A stretch of DNA of 5,839 nt from an uncultured Desulfovibrionaceae bacterium (GCA_947037905.1 CAMQUX010000090.1:1-5839), one strand, 5' to 3'. Positions 1 through 5,752 are shown, counted from the stretch's first letter. The notes: a model not told the origin generated them from the sequence alone. A program made the numbers and translations.

Positions 1-105
1 ATCACTATCTATCCCTATAACGGTATAACCATGACCAATAAGCGCCTCTCCAAACGCAAAACCAAATTTGCCAAGACCTATTATTGCTATATCTCCTACT
101 GCCAT
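1..105 (-). CDS. ktrA: Ktr/Trk potassium channel regulatory subunit, N-terminus (partial)
   Basis: Only the first 35 codons lie in the window; the gene runs off the left edge. The reading (MAVGDIAIIGLGKFGFAFGE, then ALIGHGYTVIGIDSD) is the opening of an RCK/TrkA-N Rossmann fold: a first beta strand, then the nucleotide-binding glycine loop GLGKFG at residues 10-15, a helix, and a second strand ending in an acidic residue (IGID) where NAD(H) or ATP ribose is normally bound. In this family the cytoplasmic subunit forms a ring under the KtrB/TrkH pore and gates K+ uptake in response to bound nucleotide. The ATG (105-103) has a good ribosome binding site, GAGAGG, five bases upstream. ktrB lies upstream on the same strand, which supports the pairing, but 391 bases separate them. 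Whether the protein is the short KtrA or the two-domain TrkA form cannot be seen. No start-proximal defect is visible. Confidence 0.88.
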   Translation of the reverse strand, partial: MAVGDIAIIGLGKFGFAFGEALIGHGYTVIGIDSD

Positions 106-151
106 ACAAACCTCTCTTTTTATCAAATATATACATATCAACATTAGAAAT

Positions 152-211
152 AAATGTCACTTTTATCAAAAGAATATCCATCAGCATAATTATACAAAGG
201 TCGCTTTTATC
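152..211 (-). promoter_or_regulatory. Pair of GATAAAAGYGAC direct repeats upstream of ktrA
   Basis: On the minus strand, GATAAAAGTGACATTT (167-152) and GATAAAAGCGACCTTT (211-196) match at 14 of 16 positions and lie 44 bases apart, about four helical turns. A partial third copy, GATAAAAAGAG, overlaps the ribosome binding site of ktrA near 124-114. Repeats in phase upstream of a start codon suggest binding sites for a regulator, but the regulator is unknown and chance similarity in AT-rich DNA cannot be excluded. Confidence 0.35.
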
Positions 212-249
212 ATATATATATATGTATCAATACTAATCAAACATGCACT

Positions 250-318
250 AATGCAAATATCTGTACCCAATGCAAATCTCTGTGCATTAATACAAATCTA
301 ATATCTAATAATGCAAAG
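250..318. repeat. Four degenerate ~20-bp direct repeats (AATGCAAAT core)
   Basis: Units begin at 250 (AATGCAAATATCTGT), 269 (AATGCAAATCTCTGT), 289 (AATACAAATCTAATA) and 310 (AATGCAAAGTATATA). Spacings are 19, 20 and 21 bases, close to two helical turns each, so the cores fall on one face of the DNA. The first two units match at 14 of 15 positions; the others are weaker. They lie in the ktrB-ktrA gap, about 145 bases upstream of ktrA, and could be operator sites or a decayed tandem repeat. Confidence 0.5.
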
Positions 319-496
319 TATATACATCAATATAAAGTATATTCCTAAATTAAACAAAACTTATCATTTTCTTTACATATTATATTTTCCCTTAAATATT
401 TATCTGTAAAAAATAAATTTTATTTTAATATCCTAAACTGAGAGTAAGTTCTGCTTACTATACTTACTTAAAAAAAAATAGAGTTAAAAAGATTCT

Positions 497-1861
497 CTAA
501 CTAAAAGGAAGTATCTCTTCTGCTAGTTTATAATGCACAGGACGTTGCAAACTTTGTAAGAGCATAAGCAACCACACAGGACCAAGCCTACCAATAAACA
601 TAAGAAGCATGGAAATTATTTTTCCTGCCATATCAAGTCCATTTGTTAAGCCTAAGGATAAACCAACTGTAGAAAAGGCTGAAACTGTCTCAAAAATATA
701 GGCAAAAAAATTGTTTTTTGCCTGAGCAAAGATAAAATTATTCTCAAATATTGAAAAAGAAAAAACGCCTAAAAATATCGCTAAAAAAACGAACACAGTC
801 ATTGTTACAGCCATATTAAAAGATTGTGGTTCCAAAGCAAAACGCCCAATCCTAATTTGTTCACGACCTCTTAATCTGCTAACAATAAAGCCTATCCAAG
901 CACGAAAAGTTATGGTTTTTAGTCCACCAGAACAAGAACCAGGAGAGCCACCAATAAACATAAGTGCAAGCATAAGTAAGAGTGTTACGGAGCTTAAATT
1001 AGATAAATTCACAGTCTGAAAACCTGCTGTTCGTGCAGTGACAGATTGAAAAAATGCTATAAGAATGTCATCTTTTATATTTCCTGTTGCAGTACCTGCT
1101 ATCTGTTCTGCAAAAAATATTAACGCTGCACCTATAAAAAGTAGCATGAAAGTTGTTTCTAAAACAATTTGTGTCTGCCATGAGAAGAAAAATGCTTTCT
1201 TTTTTCTTTTTCGAAGAAAAAAATCTTTTATATTTGCTCCACATTCATACAAAACAGAAAAACCCACCCCGCCTAAAATAATTAATATTGAAAACACACC
1301 AATGATTCCAATATTACCCTGCCAAGGGATTAAACTCTCAGCATAAAGAGAAAATCCCGCATTACAAAATGCAGATATTGAATGAAATAATGCAGAATAT
1401 GGATGAAAACCGATAGGGTCTAAAAGATATAAAAAAACAGCACCAATAAGTTCAATACAAAAAACAGCAAGAGATATACCAAAAAGAAATTTCTTAAAAG
1501 AAAAAGCGCTACTTTGTGATAAGCTTTGTTTTATCGCCACACGGTCAAAAAAAGATACTTTACGATGGAAAAGAACCATAATAAGAGTAGTATAGGTCAT
1601 TATCCCCAAACCACCAATTTGAATAAGCAAAAGAATGATTGTCTGTCCAAACAAAGAAAATTCTGTTCCAATATTAACAACAGAAAGCCCTGTCACACAA
1701 GCTGCTGATGTTGCAGTAAAAAGAGAATTTATAAAAGACACCTCAGCAGATTTATAAGGATCTAAATACAAAAAACATGCGCCCATAAATATTACAGACA
1801 AATATCCCCATACAGGAACAGCAAGGGGAGAAAATATTTTTTTTCTTAAATTTGTCCACAT
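497..1861 (-). CDS. ktrB: Ktr/Trk potassium transporter, pore-forming membrane subunit
   Basis: This inner-membrane protein carries K+ (in some relatives Na+-coupled) into the cell, gated by the cytoplasmic KtrA/TrkA ring. The 454 residues are nearly all hydrophobic segments arranged as four M1-P-M2 repeats. The four pore loops with their filter glycines are visible: TSAACVTGL (51-59), SAFCNAGFS (163-171), TARTAGFQT (275-283) and SAFSTVGLS (394-402). The glycine-rich stretch FIGGSPGSCSGG (302-313), where the gating loop lies in this family, and the C-terminal FIGRLGP (422-428) are both typical. The length fits KtrB (about 450) better than TrkH (about 480). The ATG has a modest site, AAAGAG, seven bases upstream, overlapping the stop codon of the cofD-like gene; the 11-base gap implies one transcript. 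The gene looks intact. ktrA follows downstream on the same strand. Confidence 0.93.
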   Translation of the reverse strand: MWTNLRKKIFSPLAVPVWGYLSVIFMGACFLYLDPYKSAEVSFINSLFTATSAACVTGLSVVNIGTEFSLFGQTIILLLIQIGGLGIMTYTTLIMVLFHRKVSFFDRVAIKQSLSQSSAFSFKKFLFGISLAVFCIELIGAVFLYLLDPIGFHPYSALFHSISAFCNAGFSLYAESLIPWQGNIGIIGVFSILIILGGVGFSVLYECGANIKDFFLRKRKKKAFFFSWQTQIVLETTFMLLFIGAALIFFAEQIAGTATGNIKDDILIAFFQSVTARTAGFQTVNLSNLSSVTLLLMLALMFIGGSPGSCSGGLKTITFRAWIGFIVSRLRGREQIRIGRFALEPQSFNMAVTMTVFVFLAIFLGVFSFSIFENNFIFAQAKNNFFAYIFETVSAFSTVGLSLGLTNGLDMAGKIISMLLMFIGRLGPVWLLMLLQSLQRPVHYKLAEEILPFS

Positions 1862-1872
1862 AATATTGCTCT

Positions 1873-3039
1873 TTAGTTATTTAAATAGGATATAAGCTCA
1901 GGAATAAGTTTTTCTGCATCTATCGCTGGTGCAAGATTTTCTGATACGAGAGGGAGTTTAAAAATATCAACACCCAATGATTTAAGTAAATTTTCTTCTA
2001 TTTTTTGCGGATAATGCTCGCTTTGGACATCTAAAAAAACAGCTTGTAGAAAATCTTCCCGTTTCCCTTTTGGATATGCATCCATTAGCTGATTTATAAG
2101 TCTTTGTGTTTTTACCCCAACGCTTAAGCCATAAGATTCAGGATCTATACCTGTACTTGGAATAAAAACTTTTTTACACGGATTTTTTGCAATAGCTTCT
2201 GCAATTCCATAAGAAAGAAGTGAAGCTAAAGTACTGCTATAAAAACTCCCCATAGGAAAACATATGAGCTCAGCTGAAGCTATTGCGTCAATCACCTCTT
2301 GAGATGCATTTGGCAATTTGCATATTTCTCTATCTTCATTACAAAGACAAAATTTGCAAATAGAGCTTTCTATACTAGGCATGTTCTTACCTGTAAATTC
2401 ATGCTGCGCAAAAAATTCTTCTCCATTTTCAAGGAGAACATGCAAATGCAAATTATCAACACAAGACGGACAAACATGCCCTTTTACTGCTAATATTTCT
2501 TCCATACTTCTAAGCACTTTATGCAAATCATATTCAAAGTCTATATACGCACCTGCCATAATTAAATTGCCTAAACTTGCATCTTTTAAAGAAAAATCTT
2601 GTGGCATATTTTTTACAAAAAGAGCTAGCCATGCAAAAAAAGTACCTATACCTTTATGATTTGTGTCTGCTATTAGCGTATCTTTTTGTTCTAAAATAGC
2701 AAAAAGCTCTTGCAATGAGGCAGAATCTCCTTGCGTACTCAGACGCTTTTCTAAAAAATCATGCATTTTTTGTTGTGATAAAGTTTCTACTGGCATAAGA
2801 GCTGTTAAACGATTGCGCAAATCTCCAATAGCAGGCATTGCAAAAGCATTTCTAAGAGCTGCACTACTTCCACCAGAATCAAAGGTTGTTATAATATGCG
2901 TACTATTTTCCGTATATTTCATAAGCTCTTGGCTAGATGCACGAAAAGCAGTTCCTCCACTAAAAAAGACAATACGTGCTCCTTTAGCTGCAACCGCTTG
3001 AGTTGGACAGATAGTAAGTTTTTTTTCGATAACAACCAC
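1873..3039 (-). CDS. CofD/YvcK-family protein, probably the GAK-cluster CofD-like type
   Basis: The 388-residue protein has the hallmarks of the CofD/YvcK (UPF0052) fold. These are an N-terminal nucleotide/sugar-type loop, FSGGT (26-30); FDSGGSSA (53-60); GDLRNRL (72-78); SLGNLIMAGAY (155-165); and FPMGSFYSS (261-269), which corresponds to the GPGSLYTS motif of YvcK. It is longer than YvcK (about 320) and has a cysteine cluster (C190, C193, C228, C231, C233, C240) that could bind metal. CofD is 2-phospho-lactate transferase in F420 synthesis; YvcK is a UDP-sugar-binding factor for envelope and carbon control. The closest style I recall is the CofD-like member of the GAK clusters of desulfovibrios (ATP-grasp, amphi-Trp and kinase proteins), whose function is unknown; no such partners lie in this window. 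The start is GTG, with an in-frame TAA seven codons upstream and no ribosome binding site. It is followed 11 bases later by ktrB. Confidence 0.85.
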   Translation of the reverse strand: MVVIEKKLTICPTQAVAAKGARIVFFSGGTAFRASSQELMKYTENSTHIITTFDSGGSSAALRNAFAMPAIGDLRNRLTALMPVETLSQQKMHDFLEKRLSTQGDSASLQELFAILEQKDTLIADTNHKGIGTFFAWLALFVKNMPQDFSLKDASLGNLIMAGAYIDFEYDLHKVLRSMEEILAVKGHVCPSCVDNLHLHVLLENGEEFFAQHEFTGKNMPSIESSICKFCLCNEDREICKLPNASQEVIDAIASAELICFPMGSFYSSTLASLLSYGIAEAIAKNPCKKVFIPSTGIDPESYGLSVGVKTQRLINQLMDAYPKGKREDFLQAVFLDVQSEHYPQKIEENLLKSLGVDIFKLPLVSENLAPAIDAEKLIPELISYLNN

Positions 3040-3042
3040 CCT

Positions 3043-3048
3043 ATTATA
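3043..3048 (-). promoter_or_regulatory. Possible -10 box abutting the cofD-like start codon
   Basis: A perfect TATAAT on the minus strand ends only three bases before the GTG start. If used, transcription would begin at or next to the start codon (about 3037-3036), giving a leaderless mRNA, which would agree with the lack of a ribosome binding site. No good -35 element is seen at the expected distance (about 3066-3072). In such AT-rich DNA this hexamer can arise by chance. Confidence 0.35.
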
Positions 3049-3167
3049 CTTTTTATTTTATCTATTAGAATATTTTTGTAAATTATTAGTTATAAACGGC
3101 TACATCTACTAAATTATTTTATTATATGAAAATATGCATTTATTTTTATACAAGCTAATGGGAAAAA

Positions 3168-3196
3168 CTTTGAAAAATAAATATTTATTTTCAAAG
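3168..3196. repeat. Long AT-rich inverted repeat upstream of the cofD-like gene
   Basis: CTTTGAAAA (3168-3176) pairs with TTTTCAAAG (3188-3196), and the centre TAAAT/ATTTA continues the symmetry. The whole is 14 paired positions with one extra A and no real loop. It sits about 130 bases upstream of the cofD-like gene. With no loop and almost no GC, it is more likely a palindromic DNA-binding site or a chance AT palindrome than an RNA terminator. Confidence 0.4.
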
Positions 3197-3318
3197 CTTT
3201 AGAATATGCTATTAATATCATTTTTCCAAAAAAATTACAAATAAACATTTTCCTTTACATCTAAACTGTTGAGTATTTAGCTTTAATAAAAAAATCTTTT
3301 ATCTACTCCATAAAACAA

Positions 3319-3429
3319 CTATTCCTATTCTTATTCCTAGTCTTAGTCCTATTCTTATTCCTATTCTTATTCCTATTCTTATTCCTATTCTTATTCCTAT
3401 TCTTAGTCTTAGTCCTAGTCTTAGTCTTA
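3319..3429. repeat. Degenerate hexamer tandem array (YTAKTC, 18 units)
   Basis: Eighteen consecutive hexamers of the form [C/T]TA[T/G]TC run without a frame break from 3319 to 3426, followed by a partial TTA. In the middle (3349-3402) CTATTC and TTATTC alternate strictly, giving a higher-order 12-base unit; toward both ends units with G in position four appear (CTAGTC, TTAGTC). This nested pattern suggests growth by slippage or unequal exchange with later point changes. The array lies in a gene-free stretch upstream of the ferredoxin gene and left of a segment with three stem-loops. No reading through it looks like a gene. Confidence 0.9.
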
Positions 3430-3440
3430 AAAATTCCCTA

Positions 3441-3506
3441 GCCGAAAAACTTGAGTTCTCTTAGAAATAAATTAGGTACAAAATGAGCGTAAGTTGTTTT
3501 TCGGGC
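3441..3506. other. Stem-loop 1 of the segment between the hexamer arrays
   Basis: CCGAAAAAC (3442-3450) is perfectly complementary to GTTTTTCGG (3496-3504). One further pair, G3441-C3506, is reached by skipping a G. The loop is about 45 bases. It is the first of three stem-loops within 250 bases. Its long loop makes it the weakest of the three as an RNA structure on its own. Confidence 0.45.
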
Positions 3507-3547
3507 AAAGGCAGATAAGCAATTATAACGGATAAAAAAATGAATAG

Positions 3548-3594
3548 TAGCTTTTCGAAGGTTGCCTTCTTTGGCAACTTTTTCGATAAAGCTA
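3548..3594. other. Stem-loop 2: long imperfect hairpin, terminator-like apex
   Basis: Three nested stems can be read. TAGCTTT (3548-3554) pairs with AAAGCTA (3588-3594), TCGAA (3555-3559) with TTCGA (3582-3586), and GTTGCC (3561-3566) with GGCAAC (3573-3578), around a six-base loop. Small bulges separate them, giving about 18 pairs plus a possible G-U. The apical stem followed by TTTTT (3579-3583) resembles a Rho-independent terminator on the plus strand, but those T's can also pair in the longer stem, so two alternative states are possible. No gene ends here on either strand. Confidence 0.5.
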
Positions 3595-3645
3595 AGTGGA
3601 AAATCTAAAATGTACTACGGATAAAAAAGGGGTTAGGAGGGAGAG

Positions 3646-3690
3646 TCTGAGAGGGAACTTAGGGGCGAAGCCCATTAGTCCCCTCTCAGA
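3646..3690. other. Stem-loop 3: GC-rich hairpin with 10-bp perfect base
   Basis: TCTGAGAGGG (3646-3655) pairs perfectly with CCCTCTCAGA (3681-3690). Inside, ACT (3657-3659) pairs with AGT (3677-3679), and an apical GGGC-GAA-GCCC stem (3663-3673) closes the structure. It and the preceding G-rich run (3629-3645) are far richer in G and C than anything nearby. On neither strand is it followed by a T run, so it is not an ordinary terminator. It looks like a structured RNA domain or the core of a dispersed non-coding repeat. Confidence 0.6.
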
Positions 3691-3774
3691 AAAAATGGTT
3701 CTAGCTATTAATATAAAAGCACAATTTTATAATGTATAATTTAGATAAGGTATAAAGAAATCTTATTACTACTC

Positions 3775-3825
3775 TTACTCTTACTCTTATTCTTATTCTT
3801 ATTCTTAGCCTTAGCCTTAGCCTTA
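3775..3825. repeat. Second hexamer array (TTANYC, 8 units)
   Basis: Two TTACTC, three TTATTC and three TTAGCC units follow each other from 3775 to 3822 in exact register, ending with TTA; a broken unit precedes at 3763-3774. The units are homogenised in blocks, as expected for local slippage. The orientation and the TTA-C frame are the same as in the array at 3319-3429, so the two bracket the stem-loop segment as related direct repeats. Confidence 0.85.
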
Positions 3826-4004
3826 ATTTTCACTATATATTATAAAAATAGTTACTACCTTAACTTTCTTAGGCTTGAACATTTCAAATTTACTTACTGC
3901 TTAGAATGGTCACTTGAATAACTTCAAAAAAGCACTAAAATATCCGTATTTATATCTTCTCACGACATAAAAACATAAGCTAATAAAATAAGAATTAAAG
4001 GTAC

Positions 4005-4032
4005 TTGCCAAATATATTTTTAGACTTACAAT
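4005..4032 (+). promoter_or_regulatory. Sigma70-type promoter of the ferredoxin gene
   Basis: TTGCCA (4005-4010) and TACAAT (4027-4032) each match the -35 and -10 consensus at five of six positions and are 16 bases apart. Transcription would start near 4039, just before the AAGT tract, and give a 5' leader of about 50 bases. Position and orientation fit the ferredoxin gene. This is the most convincing promoter in the window. Confidence 0.6.
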
Positions 4033-4042
4033 AAATGAATAC

Positions 4043-4077
<35 letters not shown>

Positions 4078-4088
4078 AGGATAGTCTT

Positions 4089-4292
4089 ATGGAAAACAAA
4101 CAAGAAATAGAACTTTATCTGGGTGAATGCACAGGATGCGGAGCTTGTATTGAGCTTAGTCCCATTTTTTTTGCTTGGGATGAATATAATGAACGCCCCA
4201 TTCTTTTGCAAACTATTGCAACACAAGAAGATCTTGAAATAACTATTAACTTCTGCCCTGGCGACTGTATAGCTCTTGGAAAGAGTAAATAA
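4089..4292 (+). CDS. Small [4Fe-4S] ferredoxin
   Basis: This is a 67-residue soluble electron carrier of the monocluster bacterial type found in desulfovibrios and relatives. The cluster ligands are C14, C17 and C20 (CTGCGAC) and the remote C56, which is followed by proline (FCPGDC). S24 stands where a second-cluster cysteine would be in a two-cluster ferredoxin, and the second CxxCxxC motif is missing, so one cluster is expected. C60 is also often present in this group as CPxxCI. The protein is acidic in its first half and has no signal or membrane segment. The ATG has a good ribosome binding site, AGAGG (4076-4080), eight bases upstream, and a promoter at 4005-4032. The gene stands alone, so its redox partner cannot be inferred. 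No terminator hairpin follows directly. Confidence 0.93.
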   Translation: MENKQEIELYLGECTGCGACIELSPIFFAWDEYNERPILLQTIATQEDLEITINFCPGDCIALGKSK

Positions 4293-4444
4293 ATATACGC
4301 AGATACCAACTTGCAAGCAAAATACATACTGAATACACATGAAAAAATATAAAAACTAAGAAATTTCACTGTAGAATAAAACACACTAAAGATTATAAGA
4401 ATTTGATTTCATTTACTTTATGCAAAAACACTATACATATATAT

Positions 4445-4479
4445 AAAATTATTCCTTATGTGCAAAATTATTCCTTATG
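4445..4479. repeat. Two copies of a 16-base direct repeat
   Basis: AAAATTATTCCTTATG occurs exactly at 4445-4460 and 4464-4479, three bases apart (period 19). The second copy follows a GTGCAA motif. It is a short tandem duplication of unknown role. Confidence 0.8.
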
Positions 4480-4542
4480 GTATTTTTTATAAGCGGATAA
4501 TGTTCTTATATACAAAATTCTAGTTTTTGCTTGATGTACTTC

Positions 4543-4572
4543 TATGCGTTTTTATGTGTTTTTATGCATTTT
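4543..4572. repeat. Three 10-base tandem units (TATGYRTTTT)
   Basis: TATGCGTTTT, TATGTGTTTT and TATGCATTTT follow each other in register, one helical turn per unit. The next bases (TACATGCAAAA) are a partial inverted echo. T-tracts phased by ten bases would be expected to bend DNA. Confidence 0.7.
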
Positions 4573-4710
4573 TACATGCAAAATTTCGTTTTTATAAGCT
4601 ATTTTGTGCATTTCTACACAATAAATGTACTATTATTGAAAATATGATAAAAAAATAAAATGTGCAAGAGATAAAATATAATAAGCCACCAAAATAATAC
4701 ACTTTATAAT

Positions 4711-4750
4711 AAAAGTGCAAAAATGCACAATCTAATATTTGCACTTTTTT
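4711..4750 (+). terminator. Hairpin with GTGCAA arms and T run
   Basis: AAAAGTGCAAA (4711-4721) pairs over 11 bases with TTTGCACTTTT (4738-4748), followed by more T, with a 16-base loop. On the plus strand this has the form of a Rho-independent terminator, though its core is low in GC; being symmetric, it could act on both strands. It is the first such structure downstream of the ferredoxin gene, about 420 bases away. A competing small hairpin, GTGCA-AAAA-TGCAC (4715-4728), uses the same left arm. Confidence 0.45.
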
Positions 4751-4759
4751 ACAAGATAC

Positions 4760-4773
4760 TGCACTTATGTGCA
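4760..4773. other. Small inverted repeat TGCAC-TTAT-GTGCA
   Basis: A five-base perfect stem with a four-base loop, right after the hairpin at 4711-4750 and built from the same GTGCA motif. Its arms could also pair with the arms of the neighbouring hairpin. Confidence 0.4.
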
Positions 4774-5001
4774 ATATTCACAGAATAAAAAGACTCTTTT
4801 TATATGTAAAATTACTGTAACTATCTATTTATATTACTATTAAAATATATGGCATGCTCCCTGCTAATAGAGAGATATCCTTCTCTTGGTAACATTCTTT
4901 AAAGCGTTCTTGTGCAAAATAAAACAAAGCGTTTAAAAAAGTATTTTTGGGGAATCACAAATTAACGTTTATTGGAAAAATACAATTAAGTACAATAAAC
5001 A

Positions 5002-5040
5002 ATAATAAAAGGACGAACTAACCTCTCGTCCTTTTATTAT
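5002..5040. terminator. Strong bidirectional terminator-type hairpin
   Basis: Fifteen perfect pairs join 5002-5016 (ATAATAAAAGGACGA) and 5026-5040 (TCGTCCTTTTATTAT), with a nine-base loop and GC at the apex. A run of A precedes and a run of T follows, so it can terminate transcription from either side. No clear gene ends here, which suggests an unrecognised transcript, perhaps a small RNA or a decayed gene on the minus strand to the right. Its outer sequences recur at 5752-5790. Confidence 0.75.
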
Positions 5041-5222
5041 ATCTAAGTCTCAAAATATTCTTACTTAGGACCCTTTTAAATAGATAAGATACTCCCAGTC
5101 AGTACACTCTTCATAAATTAATCACTCCATCGTTCTATGCTTAGAACTCAATACTTAAATAAATTAATTTATCACTTGCTTATAAGATTTCAATTCATCA
5201 GCCACAATCCTTCCGTTTCTCT

Positions 5223-5312
5223 TTATATTTTGCTTCGATATTGCAGCTCTATTCTATTAAAACTTATAAAAAAATCTGCTCTTTTAGTCTCTAGCTCTTT
5301 AATTGCTACTTC
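5223..5312 (-). pseudogene. Possible remnant of a gene N-terminus
   Basis: On the minus strand an open stretch reads EVAIKELETKRADFFISFNR followed by IELQYRSKI and a stop. Further short lysine-rich stretches follow in other frames (IEAKYKEKRKD, then KRNGRIVADELKSYKQVIN). The segment ADFFISFN resembles the first beta strand of TIR domains (often xDFFISYx), and an AAGG lies nine bases upstream of GTA, where a start codon might once have been. The match is only a handful of residues, there is no valid start, and the frame is broken, so this is a weak suggestion. The overlapping plus-strand frame looks like an antisense shadow. Confidence 0.2.
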
Positions 5313-5511
5313 CCCTCGCCTTATTTATGCAAAATTTATATTCTCATTTCTATTATGCTGTTAGGTGCGAACGATAAATACCCTCTTATACTCAAAGTAT
5401 TTAACACCCTAATTTATAGAAATTTATTTCAAATTATAAGGAGACTGTTTTAGAATATCCCAAAAAATAATTTCTTAAACAGATAAAAAGTGCAAATATT
5501 TTAAAAAAAGC

Positions 5512-5535
5512 TTGCACATTTGCACAAATGTGCAA
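5512..5535. promoter_or_regulatory. Perfect 11-bp inverted repeat with GTGCAA ends
   Basis: TTGCACATTTG (5512-5522) and CAAATGTGCAA (5525-5535) are exact inverted copies around a two-base centre, and a further GTGCAAAT lies at 5490-5497. The short centre fits a dimeric protein-binding site better than an RNA loop. It lies about 270 bases upstream of the gene starting at 5806. The bound protein is unknown. Confidence 0.5.
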
Positions 5536-5752
5536 TACACTACAAATAATAAAAAAAATATTTTCATAGATAAACTAAAGCAACTATGTGTTTTTATAGC
5601 TATTTTTATTTTAAATAAGAGTATCTTTTAAATAGCTGTTTTTGTGCAAAAAGGCTTCACTGACTTCTTTGTATAAAATAAAATGTTTTAAATGTATTTT
5701 TAGAAAACTCTTCAGTATATGTTAGTGAAAATTGCTTTCCAATATTGCCGCA

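Larger units (their letters stand above)
106..496. other. Intergenic region between ktrB and ktrA with repeated motifs
   Basis: This stretch has no credible gene on either strand. It separates two genes that are normally adjacent and on the same strand, so it probably holds the control region of ktrA. It contains four AATGCAAAT-like units (listed separately), two GATAAAAGYGAC units (listed separately), an alternating TA run at 211-223, and a small inverted repeat AGTAAG/CTTACT at 443-459 just beyond the end of ktrB. Read on the minus strand, that inverted repeat is preceded by a T run (near 470-479), not followed by one, so it is not a standard terminator for ktrB. A TATAAT on the minus strand near 190-195 is a possible -10 box, but I see no matching -35. 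Confidence 0.6.

Noticed and set aside
443..459. Terminator after ktrB
   Set aside because: The 6-bp inverted repeat is preceded, not followed, by a T run on the minus strand.
2318..3001. Plus-strand open frames of 113 and 112 codons
   Set aside because: They lie wholly antisense to the well-supported cofD-like gene and resemble no family.
3319..3825. CRISPR array
   Set aside because: The hexamers are contiguous with no unique spacers, and the repeat unit is far too short.
4592..4774. 60-codon F/Y-rich frame on the minus strand
   Set aside because: Composition follows the AT content, there is no clear ribosome binding site, and it runs through the GTGCAA hairpins.
5137..5364. 75-codon open frame on the plus strand
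   Set aside because: It has no ribosome binding site and a composition of L, S, I and F typical of an antisense or AT-rich random frame; the minus strand reads more like protein.
5438..5453. AAGGAG ribosome binding site for a plus-strand gene
   Set aside because: No ATG, GTG or TTG follows at a suitable distance, and the frame from the nearby CTG stops after one more codon.
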